The position numbers were made by a program, and so were the translations under genes. Shown piece after piece: positions 55,213 through 63,996 of a stretch of 64,000 nucleotides of DNA. The stretch is from Flavobacteriales bacterium (lineage in GTDB: Bacteria > Bacteroidota > Bacteroidia > Flavobacteriales_D > Sanyastnellaceae): assembly GCA_016722445.1 (NCBI GenBank), contig JADKIZ010000004.1, positions 1-64,000 of the forward strand, given 5' to 3'. The notes under the pieces are model-generated. The model was given only the letters and a program-made list of their open reading frames with translations, made no database searches and was not told the origin of the DNA. Numbering within the stretch: position 1 is the first letter of the stretch; each line of letters starts with the position of its first letter.

Positions 55213-55923
55213 ATGAAAGACCTCAACAGCAATTGGATTACCGAAGGATTGATGGACTTTGAATACAAAAAGTACATCTTGCTCGCCTATCTCAAATCCT
55301 GCCGTGAAAGCTTTGAAGCTACCCGGTTATATCCGCCATTGGGCAGTTTGGTGAAACATTACAATGACCTCACTGAACTCAATAGAAGCCTTGAACAACT
55401 GAGCAATTCGTTCCCGAAAGAGCTGTCTGGCCTCGATTTCAAACAACTCCGGCTGCAGTACGAGGAACAAAAGATGAAAGACGAAAATGTCGCGGCAATC
55501 AGTGAGGTGGTAGAGTTTGCATTACCCAATTTGAAAGAAACCATCGAAGAAGGCCGGACTATCTATGATCTTGTAGAGAAAAACATCGAAATACAACTTG
55601 TCGGTATCATGCCTGTGTACAGCAGAGATGGTTACGTGATGGTACATGTAGATCACACAACAGATGTTCACGTTTTCCAATATCAACACTCCGTCATTGT
55701 GAGTGCAGAGGAAAACCTACGCTCTCTCACCATGAATTACATCTCACGCGAAGTGAGAAGTTTTTCCAATTCCTTCGAACAAATTAAACTCAAGCTCATC
55801 TCCAGATTCCGAGATCTGCCGCAACCTGCAACGTATTTGTGTATTAGCAAATTTGAGTTCCCGCTGATGGAGACCCTTCTTCCGGTAACCAAAAGATTAT
55901 TGCTGACCAAAGTGCTTCCATAA
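55213..55923 (+). CDS. Conserved hypothetical protein, mostly helical
   Basis: I do not recognise a named domain. 236 residues, cytosolic. It begins with a helical part (NSNWITEGLMDFEYKKYILL), a central charged helix rich in Glu and Lys (about 60-110) and a beta-containing C-terminal half (YQHSVIVSAEENLR and YLCISKFEFPLMETLLPV). The look is that of a Bacteroidota-specific protein. The window 55021-55212 upstream holds nothing recognisable. Confidence 0.65.
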   Translation: MKDLNSNWITEGLMDFEYKKYILLAYLKSCRESFEATRLYPPLGSLVKHYNDLTELNRSLEQLSNSFPKELSGLDFKQLRLQYEEQKMKDENVAAISEVVEFALPNLKETIEEGRTIYDLVEKNIEIQLVGIMPVYSRDGYVMVHVDHTTDVHVFQYQHSVIVSAEENLRSLTMNYISREVRSFSNSFEQIKLKLISRFRDLPQPATYLCISKFEFPLMETLLPVTKRLLLTKVLP

Positions 55924-55976
55924 ACGTTGTGTAAATGTTTTAGCCGTTCTTCAATTTTTCCAATGATGAAATTGCT

Positions 55977-55984
55977 TAGGTTTG
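55977..55984 (+). promoter_or_regulatory. Putative -7 element of the amino-acid permease gene
   Basis: TAGGTTTG matches TAnnTTTG exactly and lies 25 bases before the ATG at 56009. No clear -33 element is visible upstream. Confidence 0.4.
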
Positions 55985-56008
55985 GCCAAACTCTGACCAT
56001 TCCCGACT

Positions 56009-57346
56009 ATGAACCAGACAGCAAAAGGTCTTTCATTGTTTGCACTCACCATGATTGCGATCGGCGCCACCATCGGCTCCGGAATTTTTAAAACTCCCTC
56101 GTCCATTGCGGATAAAGTTGGAGACAATACCACCATCATCATGTTGTGGATCCTAGGTGGTGTGGTTTCTTTATTGGGTGCCTTGGTCTTTGCTGAATTC
56201 GGATCGAGATTTTCGAATGCCGGAGGTGTTTACACCTATCTGAACAAAGCTTACGGTCCGTTACCAGGCTTCCTGTATGGCTGGTGTCTTCTCACCGTCA
56301 TTTCTAGTGGAACAATTGCGGCGCTTTGCACTGTTTTTGCCGAAAATCTGAACTACTTCATTGATATTCCAAAATCATCTGAAAAGTATGTGGCGATGTC
56401 GAGCGTTGTAGTTCTCTCGTTATTCAACACCTTCGGAATTAAAAGCAGTGAGTGGTTTGCCAATGTGGGCACTGTATTAAAAATCATTGGTATCTATGCT
56501 TTGTTGTTACTCGCATTGTTTCTTGGTGATAAAATGATCTTCGCTCATTCAGCAGAAATTGTCGATGCAACCATACCGGCAAAAGAAGACAATCTCGCTG
56601 GTGCCTTCGTGGGTGTATTGTGGAGCTATACCGGTTGGCACTACGCAAGTTTTGTTTCAGGTGAAGCGCGAAATCCAAAAAGGAATATCCCACTTGCCAT
56701 GTTGTTTGGAACAGGCGCAGTGACCATCACTTATGTGCTTTGCAACATTGGATATTTCAAAGTGATCGATCACGATACCATTGCTTCCTTCGCTAATCCT
56801 GACAATCCAAAAGTTGTTGGTGTTGAAGCCATGAATATGATTCTGCCGGGATTCCAGTGGATCATGCCTGCGCTTATCGGACTTTCTGTTTTTGCCTGCG
56901 CCGGTTTGTATATTTTATCGACACCACGCATTTTTAATCAAATGGCATTGGAAGGAATGTTCTTTAAAACATTCGCCAAACGCCATGAAAAATTTGGGGT
57001 GCCTGTGAATGCCATTATCCTTCAGTCTGTATGGGCAATAGTCCTGATTTATCTGTGGGGATCTTTTAGCAGTATCATTGAATATGTCACTTTTGTTGAG
57101 TGGTTATTTCTCCTGACGGCATGCATTGGAATTTTCATGATCAGAGCGAAATACCGGGATGAAAAACCAGCATTCCGGGTTCCATTCTATCCAGTATTGC
57201 CCATCTTGTTCATTGTGGTGATCAGTTGGTTTATTTATAAAAATGCACTGGCCGATAAAGCGGAATACTATGCCGGACTATCCGTAATTCCTGTCGGTAT
57301 CATTTTCTACTACGTTTTCAAAAGCAGACAAAAAGGCCAATCATAA
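56009..57346 (+). CDS. APC-family amino-acid permease
   Basis: Inner-membrane transporter of 445 residues with 12 hydrophobic segments. The first helix carries the APC signature IAIGATIGSGIFKTP, and the sixth-helix region GVLWSYTGWHYASFVSGEAR is typical. It resembles LAT-type exchangers. Substrate is an amino acid or small peptide; not determined. It is followed 32 bases later by the PagL-like gene. Confidence 0.92.
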   Translation: MNQTAKGLSLFALTMIAIGATIGSGIFKTPSSIADKVGDNTTIIMLWILGGVVSLLGALVFAEFGSRFSNAGGVYTYLNKAYGPLPGFLYGWCLLTVISSGTIAALCTVFAENLNYFIDIPKSSEKYVAMSSVVVLSLFNTFGIKSSEWFANVGTVLKIIGIYALLLLALFLGDKMIFAHSAEIVDATIPAKEDNLAGAFVGVLWSYTGWHYASFVSGEARNPKRNIPLAMLFGTGAVTITYVLCNIGYFKVIDHDTIASFANPDNPKVVGVEAMNMILPGFQWIMPALIGLSVFACAGLYILSTPRIFNQMALEGMFFKTFAKRHEKFGVPVNAIILQSVWAIVLIYLWGSFSSIIEYVTFVEWLFLLTACIGIFMIRAKYRDEKPAFRVPFYPVLPILFIVVISWFIYKNALADKAEYYAGLSVIPVGIIFYYVFKSRQKGQS

Positions 57347-57378
57347 TTGGCATTGATGGAGATTGAACTGCCATTGGC

Positions 57379-58599
57379 ATGTATTACTTCAGATCAATAC
57401 TCCTATCCATTGTTGTGCTGATAAGCACCTTGCATTTATTGTCACAAACGGAGTCTACTCCTCTGCTTCCTCACTCACATGAGATCAATTTCCATACAGG
57501 AAGACTGATCAAGATTCATGGCGAATATCCAGCCAATGATATTTCAACATTGATTGAATACAACATCAGCAGAAAACTCATTCGACCCAACAGTTGGAAT
57601 ACTGCATTTGGTACTCCATCATCTGGAATTTCCATTTTACATGCGCAATTTGGCAATCAACAAATACTTGGTCAGGCCATAGGATTGATTCCGAATCTTC
57701 GTTTCGAAAGGTGGAAAAATCAAATCAGATGGTCTATTCGCGCAGGATTTGGCATTGCATGGTTCAGCAAGCCATATGATGCCAATGAGAATCCTGAGAA
57801 TCTGGTGATCGGCTCCTCATTCGCCAATATGAGTACATGTCAAATTGGTTTCGCATATCCATTGGGCAAGAAACTACGAGTCAATGCCGGTATCTCATTT
57901 ACCCATTGCAGTGATGCACACGTTGCTGTACCGAATATTGGAGCAAATCTTATCGGTGGATACGTTGGTTTTGCCTGGTGTAAAAAAAGTCTTGAGCTGT
58001 CAGATTTTCATCAGAAAAAAACAAGCCAACACCTCAACAACCGTTGGATATCCGGCATCTCTGCCATTCTTGGAATACATGAATTCCCCGGTACAATAAG
58101 ACCCATTGACGGTCCACTTTATTTTGTCTTTGGTGAAAATATTTTCATTCAAAAAGAAATTCGCAATCACCGCATTTTCTCTATCGGATTGAATCATCAT
58201 GTTTACAGAGCATATGCTGATTACATCAAAACACAAGAGTTGTTTTCCTCATCAGATCATCTGAAATGGAAATCACATAACCTTGTTTTTTACCTCGGTT
58301 ATGAATGGTGTTATGGTCACGTTTCTTTGTTCGTGCAAGCGGGAGCGAACCTATATGCGCCATTTATACATAAGATCAATGAAGTGTGGGACTTGCCCAA
58401 ACACGGTCCATTGTATAGATACACCGCCAATAAATTGGGATATCGGTTTCAGCTCTATTCGAGCGAAAAGAAGTATCAACATGATCTGAATCCATTTCTT
58501 TCATTGGGTGTAAAGTCCAACGGCGGCACTGCAGATTTTTTGGAATTGTCAATCGGTACAGGGTTTAATAATCGCCGGCCGCGCGTTGTTCTTGATTGA
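57379..58599 (+). CDS. PagL-like lipid A 3-O-deacylase (acyloxyacyl hydrolase)
   Basis: 406 residues with signal peptide (ILLSIVVLISTLHLLSQ). The outer-membrane barrel resembles PagL. The catalytic His-x-Ser is in ISFTHCSDAHVA (His and Ser two apart, near residue 172). The N-terminal region GRLIKIHGEYPANDI and the next beta strands fit the Bacteroidota acyloxyacyl-hydrolase family. PagL removes an acyl chain from lipid A and so may modify outer-membrane permeability or host recognition. It is longer than classic PagL (about 190), so an extra strand region is present. Confidence 0.75.
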   Translation: MYYFRSILLSIVVLISTLHLLSQTESTPLLPHSHEINFHTGRLIKIHGEYPANDISTLIEYNISRKLIRPNSWNTAFGTPSSGISILHAQFGNQQILGQAIGLIPNLRFERWKNQIRWSIRAGFGIAWFSKPYDANENPENLVIGSSFANMSTCQIGFAYPLGKKLRVNAGISFTHCSDAHVAVPNIGANLIGGYVGFAWCKKSLELSDFHQKKTSQHLNNRWISGISAILGIHEFPGTIRPIDGPLYFVFGENIFIQKEIRNHRIFSIGLNHHVYRAYADYIKTQELFSSSDHLKWKSHNLVFYLGYEWCYGHVSLFVQAGANLYAPFIHKINEVWDLPKHGPLYRYTANKLGYRFQLYSSEKKYQHDLNPFLSLGVKSNGGTADFLELSIGTGFNNRRPRVVLD

Positions 58600-58740
58600 A
58601 CTACTTTCGGTCATTACATCTTTCATCAGAAATAAAACATAAGACTGATCCAACACAGGACTTGGTGTCTCATTCTATATATTCTGGTGCGAACCTCCTC
58701 CGTAAAGGCCTAAAACGGGGTAAACTGGGTTGTTGATAAC

Positions 58741-58783
58741 CCAAAAACGCCCGTTTTTAGGGCATTTCAAGTCCAAAAACGCC
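58741..58783. repeat. Direct repeat of CCAAAAACGCC
   Basis: Two exact 11-base copies, 58741-58751 and 58773-58783, one turn multiple (32 bases) apart. They lie between hairpins upstream of HU and could be protein-binding sites. Confidence 0.6.
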
Positions 58784-58842
58784 GGGTTTATTAACAGTGA
58801 TGGACTTTTTTCAACAAAAGATGCAAATTTCCCGCTCCAGTC

Positions 58843-58875
58843 CTTGTTTTCAGAAAGGTGCTTACTCTACATTTG
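58843..58875 (+). promoter_or_regulatory. Promoter of the HU gene
   Basis: CTTG (58843-58846), 21 bases, TACATTTG (58868-58875): an exact TAnnTTTG with a -33-like TTG. Transcription would begin near 58882 and leave a 44-base leader. Confidence 0.65.
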
Positions 58876-58925
58876 GCGTCAAATAGGTGAAAGCCTATCA
58901 GTTTAATCCATAATAATCAATCAAA

Positions 58926-59198
58926 ATGAACAAAGCAGAATTGATCGAAGCGATTGCTTCAAATGCAAAAATCTCTAAAGCTGACGCTAAGAAAGCTTTG
59001 GACGGTTTCATCGAAACTACAGCTAAAGCTCTGAAAAAAGGCGATCGCGTTGCGCTCGTTGGATTCGGTTCTTTCAGCGTTACTAAGCGTGCTGCCCGTA
59101 AAGGCCGTAACCCACAAACTGGTAAAGAAATCCAGATCAAAGCTAAAAACGTAGTACGTTTCAAAGCTGGTGCTGAGCTTCAGGCTAAAGTGAAGTAA
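58926..59198 (+). CDS. hup: HU-family nucleoid protein
   Basis: 90 residues, the standard length. MNKAELIEAIASNAKISKAD is the helical dimer part, and GFGSFSV, RKGRNPQTGKEI and VVRFKAGAEL form the DNA-binding arm with the conserved Pro. It bends and compacts DNA. A strong own promoter and terminator make it monocistronic, and the codon use (GCT, GGT, CGT) suggests high expression. Confidence 0.97.
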   Translation: MNKAELIEAIASNAKISKADAKKALDGFIETTAKALKKGDRVALVGFGSFSVTKRAARKGRNPQTGKEIQIKAKNVVRFKAGAELQAKVK

Positions 59199-59220
59199 TT
59201 CACCTGCACAAAAAAAATTA

Positions 59221-59243
59221 GCCGGCCTTGTGCCGGCTTTTTT
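59221..59243 (+). terminator. Terminator of the HU gene
   Basis: GCCGGC pairs with GCCGGC around CTTGT (59221-59237), followed by six T (59238-59243). Adjacent A-T pairs extend the stem. Confidence 0.9.
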
Positions 59244-59293
59244 GTTGATCAACATTTTCGAAATCTACTTTCATCCTTTGAAATAGACTGCCC

Positions 59294-59327
59294 GTTGCCT
59301 CCGCTTTACAGTGATGTTGTACCTTTG
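59294..59327 (+). promoter_or_regulatory. Promoter of ribA
   Basis: GTTG (59294-59297), 22 bases, TACCTTTG (59320-59327): exact TAnnTTTG. A transcript start near 59334 supports the ATG at 59352 as the real start and rules out an upstream in-frame codon at 59295. Confidence 0.6.
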
Positions 59328-59351
59328 TTGGGATATTACAGCGAGAGAGAC

Positions 59352-59936
59352 ATGAGTGAAAATCAACATCTGGTTTCGTCAAGATTGCCTACTGTTTATG
59401 GTGAATTTGTAATCGAAGCCTTTGACAGTGGCAGAAATGAAATGCCGCATCTGATACTTAGTAATTTGCCTGATGGCTATCCTGAAGTCATCAACGTGCG
59501 TATACATTCTGAATGTCTCACCGGAGATGTGTTTGGATCAACACGCTGCGACTGTGGTGAACAACTTGCCGCATCTTTGAAATACATTGAAGAAAACAAA
59601 GGCTTGCTTATTTATTTGAGGCAAGAAGGACGCGGCATTGGACTCGTGAACAAATTGAAAGCATATAATCTGCAAGATGAAGGTATGGATACGATCCGAG
59701 CAAATCATGCACTCGGTTTTCACGCCGATCAAAGAAAATATGATGCAGCTATCGACATTCTAAAACAACTTGGTATTCACTCCATCAATCTGCTCACCAA
59801 TAATCCTGACAAGATTGACGCTTTTGAAAATTCTGGCATTGAAGTAAAGAAACGCATTCCATTGATGATGGAAATCAGACCAGAAAACAGACATTATCTT
59901 CTGACGAAAAAGAACGCCATGGGGCATTTGCTCTGA
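59352..59936 (+). CDS. ribA: GTP cyclohydrolase II
   Basis: First step of riboflavin synthesis: GTP to 2,5-diamino-6-ribosylamino-pyrimidinone phosphate, formate and pyrophosphate. 194 residues. The zinc cysteines are in ECLTGDVFGSTRCDCGEQ, the substrate motif is RQEGRGIGLVNKLKAY, and LLTNNPDK near the C terminus is typical. This is the stand-alone RibA form, without a fused RibB domain. The start at 59352 is set by the promoter position. Confidence 0.93.
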   Translation: MSENQHLVSSRLPTVYGEFVIEAFDSGRNEMPHLILSNLPDGYPEVINVRIHSECLTGDVFGSTRCDCGEQLAASLKYIEENKGLLIYLRQEGRGIGLVNKLKAYNLQDEGMDTIRANHALGFHADQRKYDAAIDILKQLGIHSINLLTNNPDKIDAFENSGIEVKKRIPLMMEIRPENRHYLLTKKNAMGHLL

Positions 59937-61346
59937 TCAAATTTGCTTCCACTTCCAACGTCCATCGCGTAGGTAAAGCAAAGAAAATAATCCCAGAAAA
60001 ATAAAATAGACATAATCTGAGGTCCATACGAGATGGATGGGCCAATGCCACTTGTATACCATGACCCAAGCTGCTGCGATATAAAGCAGGACTGTCATCA
60101 TTTCTATCATAAAGCCAACAAGCGTATTACCGCTGCCTTCAACAGTACCTAAAAACATGCTGGTAATTGAAAATGTAAACATGGCAGGTAAAACGATGTG
60201 CATGGAATCAACGGTTTGTTGAATCACCACAGGATCTGAAGTAAACATAGAAGCTATCCATTCGGGATATAACCATAAACCATGACTCAATAACAATACA
60301 CCACATATATTCATGAAGATGAGCCGACGCATCACCGGATACAATTCATTTTGTCTTTTTTCTGCAATTAATCCAGACACATAGGTTTTGATGGTGGTAG
60401 AAAATCCGCCTACACTTACATATACCAACATGTACATATTCCTCACTATAAAAGAAGATTGTAATTCATCTTCTCCCATGCTTTCTACGAATTCGTAGAA
60501 GATCACCCAGATACCCAAACTCATCAGGAGTTGCAGGGATATCGGTCCACCTAAACGAATGAGTAGATTGGTGTCCCTCCGGGGCATGGCATAAAGATGA
60601 CGACCAATAGAAAATTTCTGCGACGTTGAATCTTGCCATTTATCGGCACGCGACAAAGTGTAAATCAACATAAAAACAAATGCACAACATTCTGCAATGC
60701 TTGTAGCTAAAGCAGCACCGGCCATTCCCATATCAGGCAATCCCAAATGACCGAAAACTAATCCGTAGTCGAGTATGATGGTAACGGTGGCCGTGATCAA
60801 CGTCGTGGCGATCATAATTCTCGTTCGCGCAATTCCAGCCCAGAATGAATTCAGAACCAACGTGGGCGTATAAAACAGAAAACCCCAGGAACGGTACTGA
60901 ATAAATTCATGCATATAATCCGCCACAACCTTTGATTCGATCGTAGATTCAATGATCCATGGAAGCACAAACCACAGCAACAAAAATTGCATTACGGCTA
61001 CGATTCCAGAAATCCAGAAAGCATTCCCAACCACAGCTCCGGCCTCGTCATTTTTGCTTTCGCCTCTCCTTCTTGCCACCAATATCTGCACCGCGTTGCC
61101 AAGACCCACACCAATCATCGCAAGTGTAACATAGATCAAACCCACGAATGATGCGGCACTCATGGCATTGCCATCGAGCTTTGCTACAAAAAAATTATCG
61201 ATAAAAACAACAATGAACTGCACAAAAACGCCCATACTCACAGGCAATGCCACTGCGAGCATTTCCTTCATACCTGTTTCCAGTTTTTGATTTGTGGTGA
61301 TGGTCTCCAATATTCTTGTACAAAAAGGCTGGCAAGTGTAGCACAA
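59937..61346 (-). CDS. MATE-family multidrug/Na+ antiporter
   Basis: 12-segment inner-membrane exporter, 469 residues (444 from ATG at 61271). The family helices VALPVSMGVFVQFIVVFIDN and WMVYKWHWPIHLVWTSDY are present, as is the internal pseudo-repeat. It exports cationic drugs or metabolites by Na+ or H+ antiport. The stop is directly adjacent to that of convergent ribA. A first ATG at 61346 and the one at 61271 (MKEMLAVALP) are both possible; the latter starts at the family's usual position. Confidence 0.88.
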   Translation of the reverse strand: MCYTCQPFCTRILETITTNQKLETGMKEMLAVALPVSMGVFVQFIVVFIDNFFVAKLDGNAMSAASFVGLIYVTLAMIGVGLGNAVQILVARRRGESKNDEAGAVVGNAFWISGIVAVMQFLLLWFVLPWIIESTIESKVVADYMHEFIQYRSWGFLFYTPTLVLNSFWAGIARTRIMIATTLITATVTIILDYGLVFGHLGLPDMGMAGAALATSIAECCAFVFMLIYTLSRADKWQDSTSQKFSIGRHLYAMPRRDTNLLIRLGGPISLQLLMSLGIWVIFYEFVESMGEDELQSSFIVRNMYMLVYVSVGGFSTTIKTYVSGLIAEKRQNELYPVMRRLIFMNICGVLLLSHGLWLYPEWIASMFTSDPVVIQQTVDSMHIVLPAMFTFSITSMFLGTVEGSGNTLVGFMIEMMTVLLYIAAAWVMVYKWHWPIHLVWTSDYVYFIFLGLFSLLYLRDGRWKWKQI

Positions 61347-61510
61347 GTTATGTAACCCCGCGTTGCAGAAACCGGGAATCTTCTCAATTAAAACTAACGT
61401 TATCGATGCAATGAAATACCAAATACCTCCGTGTTCATCATCTGGGGTAACGCGTCAATTGTTTTCAGATTGAATTTTTAACCAAATGAAAAAGTAAAGT
61501 TTTATGCCTA

Positions 61511-61527
61511 TTTCATGTAATGAAATA
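61511..61527. repeat. Perfect inverted repeat between trmH and the MATE gene
   Basis: ATTTCAT, GTA, ATGAAAT: a seven-base perfect inverted repeat. It lies between the trmH stop (61544) and the MATE start, so it could be an operator or the end of the trmH message. Confidence 0.35.
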
Positions 61528-61543
61528 ACGACAATGAAACGGA

Positions 61544-62242
61544 TTATTTAAAACTTTCCAGATCGAGTTCACCAGCCTCAAACATATCGATCAGGTATTT
61601 ACTCCAATAGATGGATTTTTTTGCCCATGCCAATTTCAATTCGTTCTTTTCGCTTTCGGATAACTGCCAATTCAAATTTTGGGCTCGGATTCTTTCTGCA
61701 AGATGTTGTGCAATCACTGCTGTGGCCGCGCCTACATTTAAACTCTCAGTAAATCCATAGGTTGGAATACTCATACATACGTCGGCATCCATGATTGCTT
61801 GTTTTGAAGCACCGGTGAGTTCAGTACCCATGACAATCGCTGTCTTTTGAGTAATATCCAAATCGCTCAGGGCAACAGATTTTTCATGTAACGCAGTAAC
61901 GACAATTTGATATCCCTTGGCTCGCAAGTCTTCGAAACAGGCTTTCGTATTGTCCACTTGTTGATTGTATCGGTACAATGTGAGCCAATCACTGGCACCT
62001 TTTGCGATTCTTCTGTGATGTGAAAAGGAATGCGTATTTTCGATGATGTGCATATCCTGAATACCCCATGACTCAACGGTTCTCTGAATTGCGCTGATAT
62101 TTTGTGCTTGGTACAAATCTTCCAGCACAATGGTAATATGACGGGTACGTTGATTGACTACCTCTTCGAATAACCGACGTTTTCTTTCGGTGAGATGTTC
62201 CGAGAGAATAGCATACAACTTTTCGTTTTTATCCCCAATCAT
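61544..62242 (-). CDS. trmH: tRNA (guanosine-2'-O)-methyltransferase, TrmH type
   Basis: SPOUT-class rRNA/tRNA 2'-O-methyltransferase of 232 residues. The three SPOUT motifs are NISAIQRTVESWGIQ, MGTELTGAS and IPTYGFTESLNVGAATAVI, the last forming the knot that binds SAM. TrmH methylates G18 of tRNA. The N-terminal helices (LTERKRRLFEEVVNQRTRH) fit TrmH better than RlmB. The start at 62242 (MIGDKNEKLYAI) is preferred. Confidence 0.88.
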   Translation of the reverse strand: MIGDKNEKLYAILSEHLTERKRRLFEEVVNQRTRHITIVLEDLYQAQNISAIQRTVESWGIQDMHIIENTHSFSHHRRIAKGASDWLTLYRYNQQVDNTKACFEDLRAKGYQIVVTALHEKSVALSDLDITQKTAIVMGTELTGASKQAIMDADVCMSIPTYGFTESLNVGAATAVIAQHLAERIRAQNLNWQLSESEKNELKLAWAKKSIYWSKYLIDMFEAGELDLESFK

Positions 62243-62279
62243 GAGGGCTAAAATAAAGAGAAGGAACAAACAGGATCAA

Positions 62280-63635
62280 CTATCCTTTATTCATCCGAAT
62301 CACATTATTCTCTTTCACATACATCACTGTAAGAGCTGCACATAGCATAAACACTCCTCCAAGAACGATGGCATAAATGGCATGACCATGATAGAGATGT
62401 TTTACGATTGGGCCACCTACAATTCCATTGATGATTTGCGGCAGCGTGATGAAGAAATTGAAGATTCCCATATAAACACCCATTTTCCCAGCAGGAATAG
62501 ATCCTGCGAGGATGGCATAAGGCATAGCCAAAATACTAGCCCAAGCGATACCGATACCGATCATCGGAAGATAAAGCGCAGTTTCATTGTGGATGAAAAA
62601 AATGGAGATGAGTCCTATACCTCCCGCCAATAAAGAGAATGCATGGGTGCGTTTTCTGCCGATACGTTTGGCAACATAAGGCAGCATCAATGCATAGATG
62701 GCAGAAACGCCATTGTAGACACCGAACAAAATGCCGACTTTATCTCCAACAGCGCTGGCTTGATTGGCGGCTTCTGGTGTCAATGGATGTCCGTCGGCAT
62801 CAACAGGAATATTGAAAACGTGCTCAACCAGAGCAGGAGTGGTGAATACCCACATACTGAAAAGTGCAAACCACGTGAAAAACTGTACCAGTCCAAGTTG
62901 TCGCATGGTAGCAGGCATCTTGGCAAAGTCGGTAAAGATTTCAGATAAACCCGCTTTGCTGTGCTCAGGTTCTCCATGTATTTGGGCATATTCTGCCGGC
63001 GGATATTCTTTCGCCTTCAGAATCGTGATAAGAATCGTGATGATGAAAACTGCCGCACCGATGTAAAATGAATAAATCACGTTGTCCGATGCCTGACCAG
63101 GAATTGCTTCGTTGGAAACTCCAAAATAGTGCAGGATAGATGGCATCCAAGAACCAGTAACCGCTCCTACACCAATGAGGAAAGTCTGTATTGTAAAACC
63201 AAAAGTTCTTTGATTATCCGGCAAGTTGTCCGCCACAAGAGCACGAAATGGTTCCATCGCGACATTAATACTGGCATCCATGAGCATGAGCATACCTGCG
63301 CCAATCATCAATGCGGATTTTGCTGCAAACCAACCACCACTATTTGGAAGGATGATCAATGAAAGACAACAAATGATTGTACCAGCTAAAAAATAAGGCT
63401 TCCTTCGACCCAGTCTATTCCACGTTCTGTCTGAATAATATCCGATAATGGGCTGAACGATCATACCTGTAAGTGGCGCCACCAGCCAAAACCAAGAAAG
63501 CTCATGTACATCTGCACCAAAATTTTGTAAGATTCTGGAGGCATTGCCATTCTGCAAAGCAAAGCCCATTTGAATGCCGAGAAATCCAAAACTCATATTC
63601 CAGATATCCCAAAAACCGAGTTGTCTTTTTTCCAT
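62280..63635 (-). CDS. MFS sugar transporter (maltose/sucrose type)
   Basis: Inner-membrane permease of 451 residues; 12 helices. The start at 63635 (MEKRQLGFWDIWNMSFGFLG) and the motifs GMIVQPIIGYYSDRTWNRLGRRKPY and ILAMPYAILAGSIP match the SLC45/maltose-symporter-like group, which includes transporters next to GH65 phosphorylases in other Bacteroidota. Maltose or a related disaccharide is therefore the best guess, feeding the GH65 enzyme far upstream in this window. The 365 bases upstream of the start to the window edge hold a low-complexity CGCAAAG-rich patch and the terminal palindrome, and no gene. Confidence 0.85.
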   Translation of the reverse strand: MEKRQLGFWDIWNMSFGFLGIQMGFALQNGNASRILQNFGADVHELSWFWLVAPLTGMIVQPIIGYYSDRTWNRLGRRKPYFLAGTIICCLSLIILPNSGGWFAAKSALMIGAGMLMLMDASINVAMEPFRALVADNLPDNQRTFGFTIQTFLIGVGAVTGSWMPSILHYFGVSNEAIPGQASDNVIYSFYIGAAVFIITILITILKAKEYPPAEYAQIHGEPEHSKAGLSEIFTDFAKMPATMRQLGLVQFFTWFALFSMWVFTTPALVEHVFNIPVDADGHPLTPEAANQASAVGDKVGILFGVYNGVSAIYALMLPYVAKRIGRKRTHAFSLLAGGIGLISIFFIHNETALYLPMIGIGIAWASILAMPYAILAGSIPAGKMGVYMGIFNFFITLPQIINGIVGGPIVKHLYHGHAIYAIVLGGVFMLCAALTVMYVKENNVIRMNKG

Positions 63636-63946
63636 TTTCGGAGGAGGTTTCTTGTTACTTGTGAAGGTTTGCGCAATATAAAAGAAAGTGTCAGATATAC
63701 ACTTATCAAGTGCCATTCTTTTGGATTGGATGCATTTCCAGTTTCTTTTGGATGGGTCGATTGAAGACGTGTTTTATTCCAAATTTTTAAAATAACCGCA
63801 AAGTTCACCAAGAATAATTGCCCAAAGTGCGCAAAGCTGACGTTACCGTATATGTTATGAAAATGACCAATTGGGCGCTCCTTAGTTTGAAAATTTCCGG
63901 TCCTTCAATACATCTCATTTCTTGTTAAAGCCTCTTCAGATTTGCG

Positions 63947-63996
63947 ACTTGACAAAATCGACTTGACAAAATTTTGTCAAGTCGATTTTGTCAAGT
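63947..63996. repeat. 50-bp perfect palindrome made of four 12-mer copies
   Basis: ACTTGACAAAAT occurs at 63947-63958 and 63961-63972 and its reverse complement at 63971-63982 and 63985-63996. Each pair is separated by CG, giving an exact palindrome centred at 63971/63972. The 12-mers also contain TTGACA-like cores. Such symmetry is expected of a clustered operator or a recombination/transcription-control site; its gene would lie beyond the window. Confidence 0.85.

Larger units (their letters stand above)
58600..58925. other. Structured non-coding region upstream of HU
   Basis: This 326-base gap contains GGGTT/AACCC around GTTGAT (58727-58742), GCCC/GGGC around a seven-base loop (58749-58763), a direct repeat CCAAAAACGCC at 58741-58751 and 58773-58783, and a TTATTAACA (58788-58796) that is mirrored by GTTATCAACA in reverse. 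The promoter of HU is at its 3' end. No RNA family or open frame is recognised. Confidence 0.6.

Noticed and set aside
58727..58796. Replication origin
   Set aside because: Only two poor DnaA-like sites and no dnaA, dnaN or gidA nearby. Kept only as a structured region.
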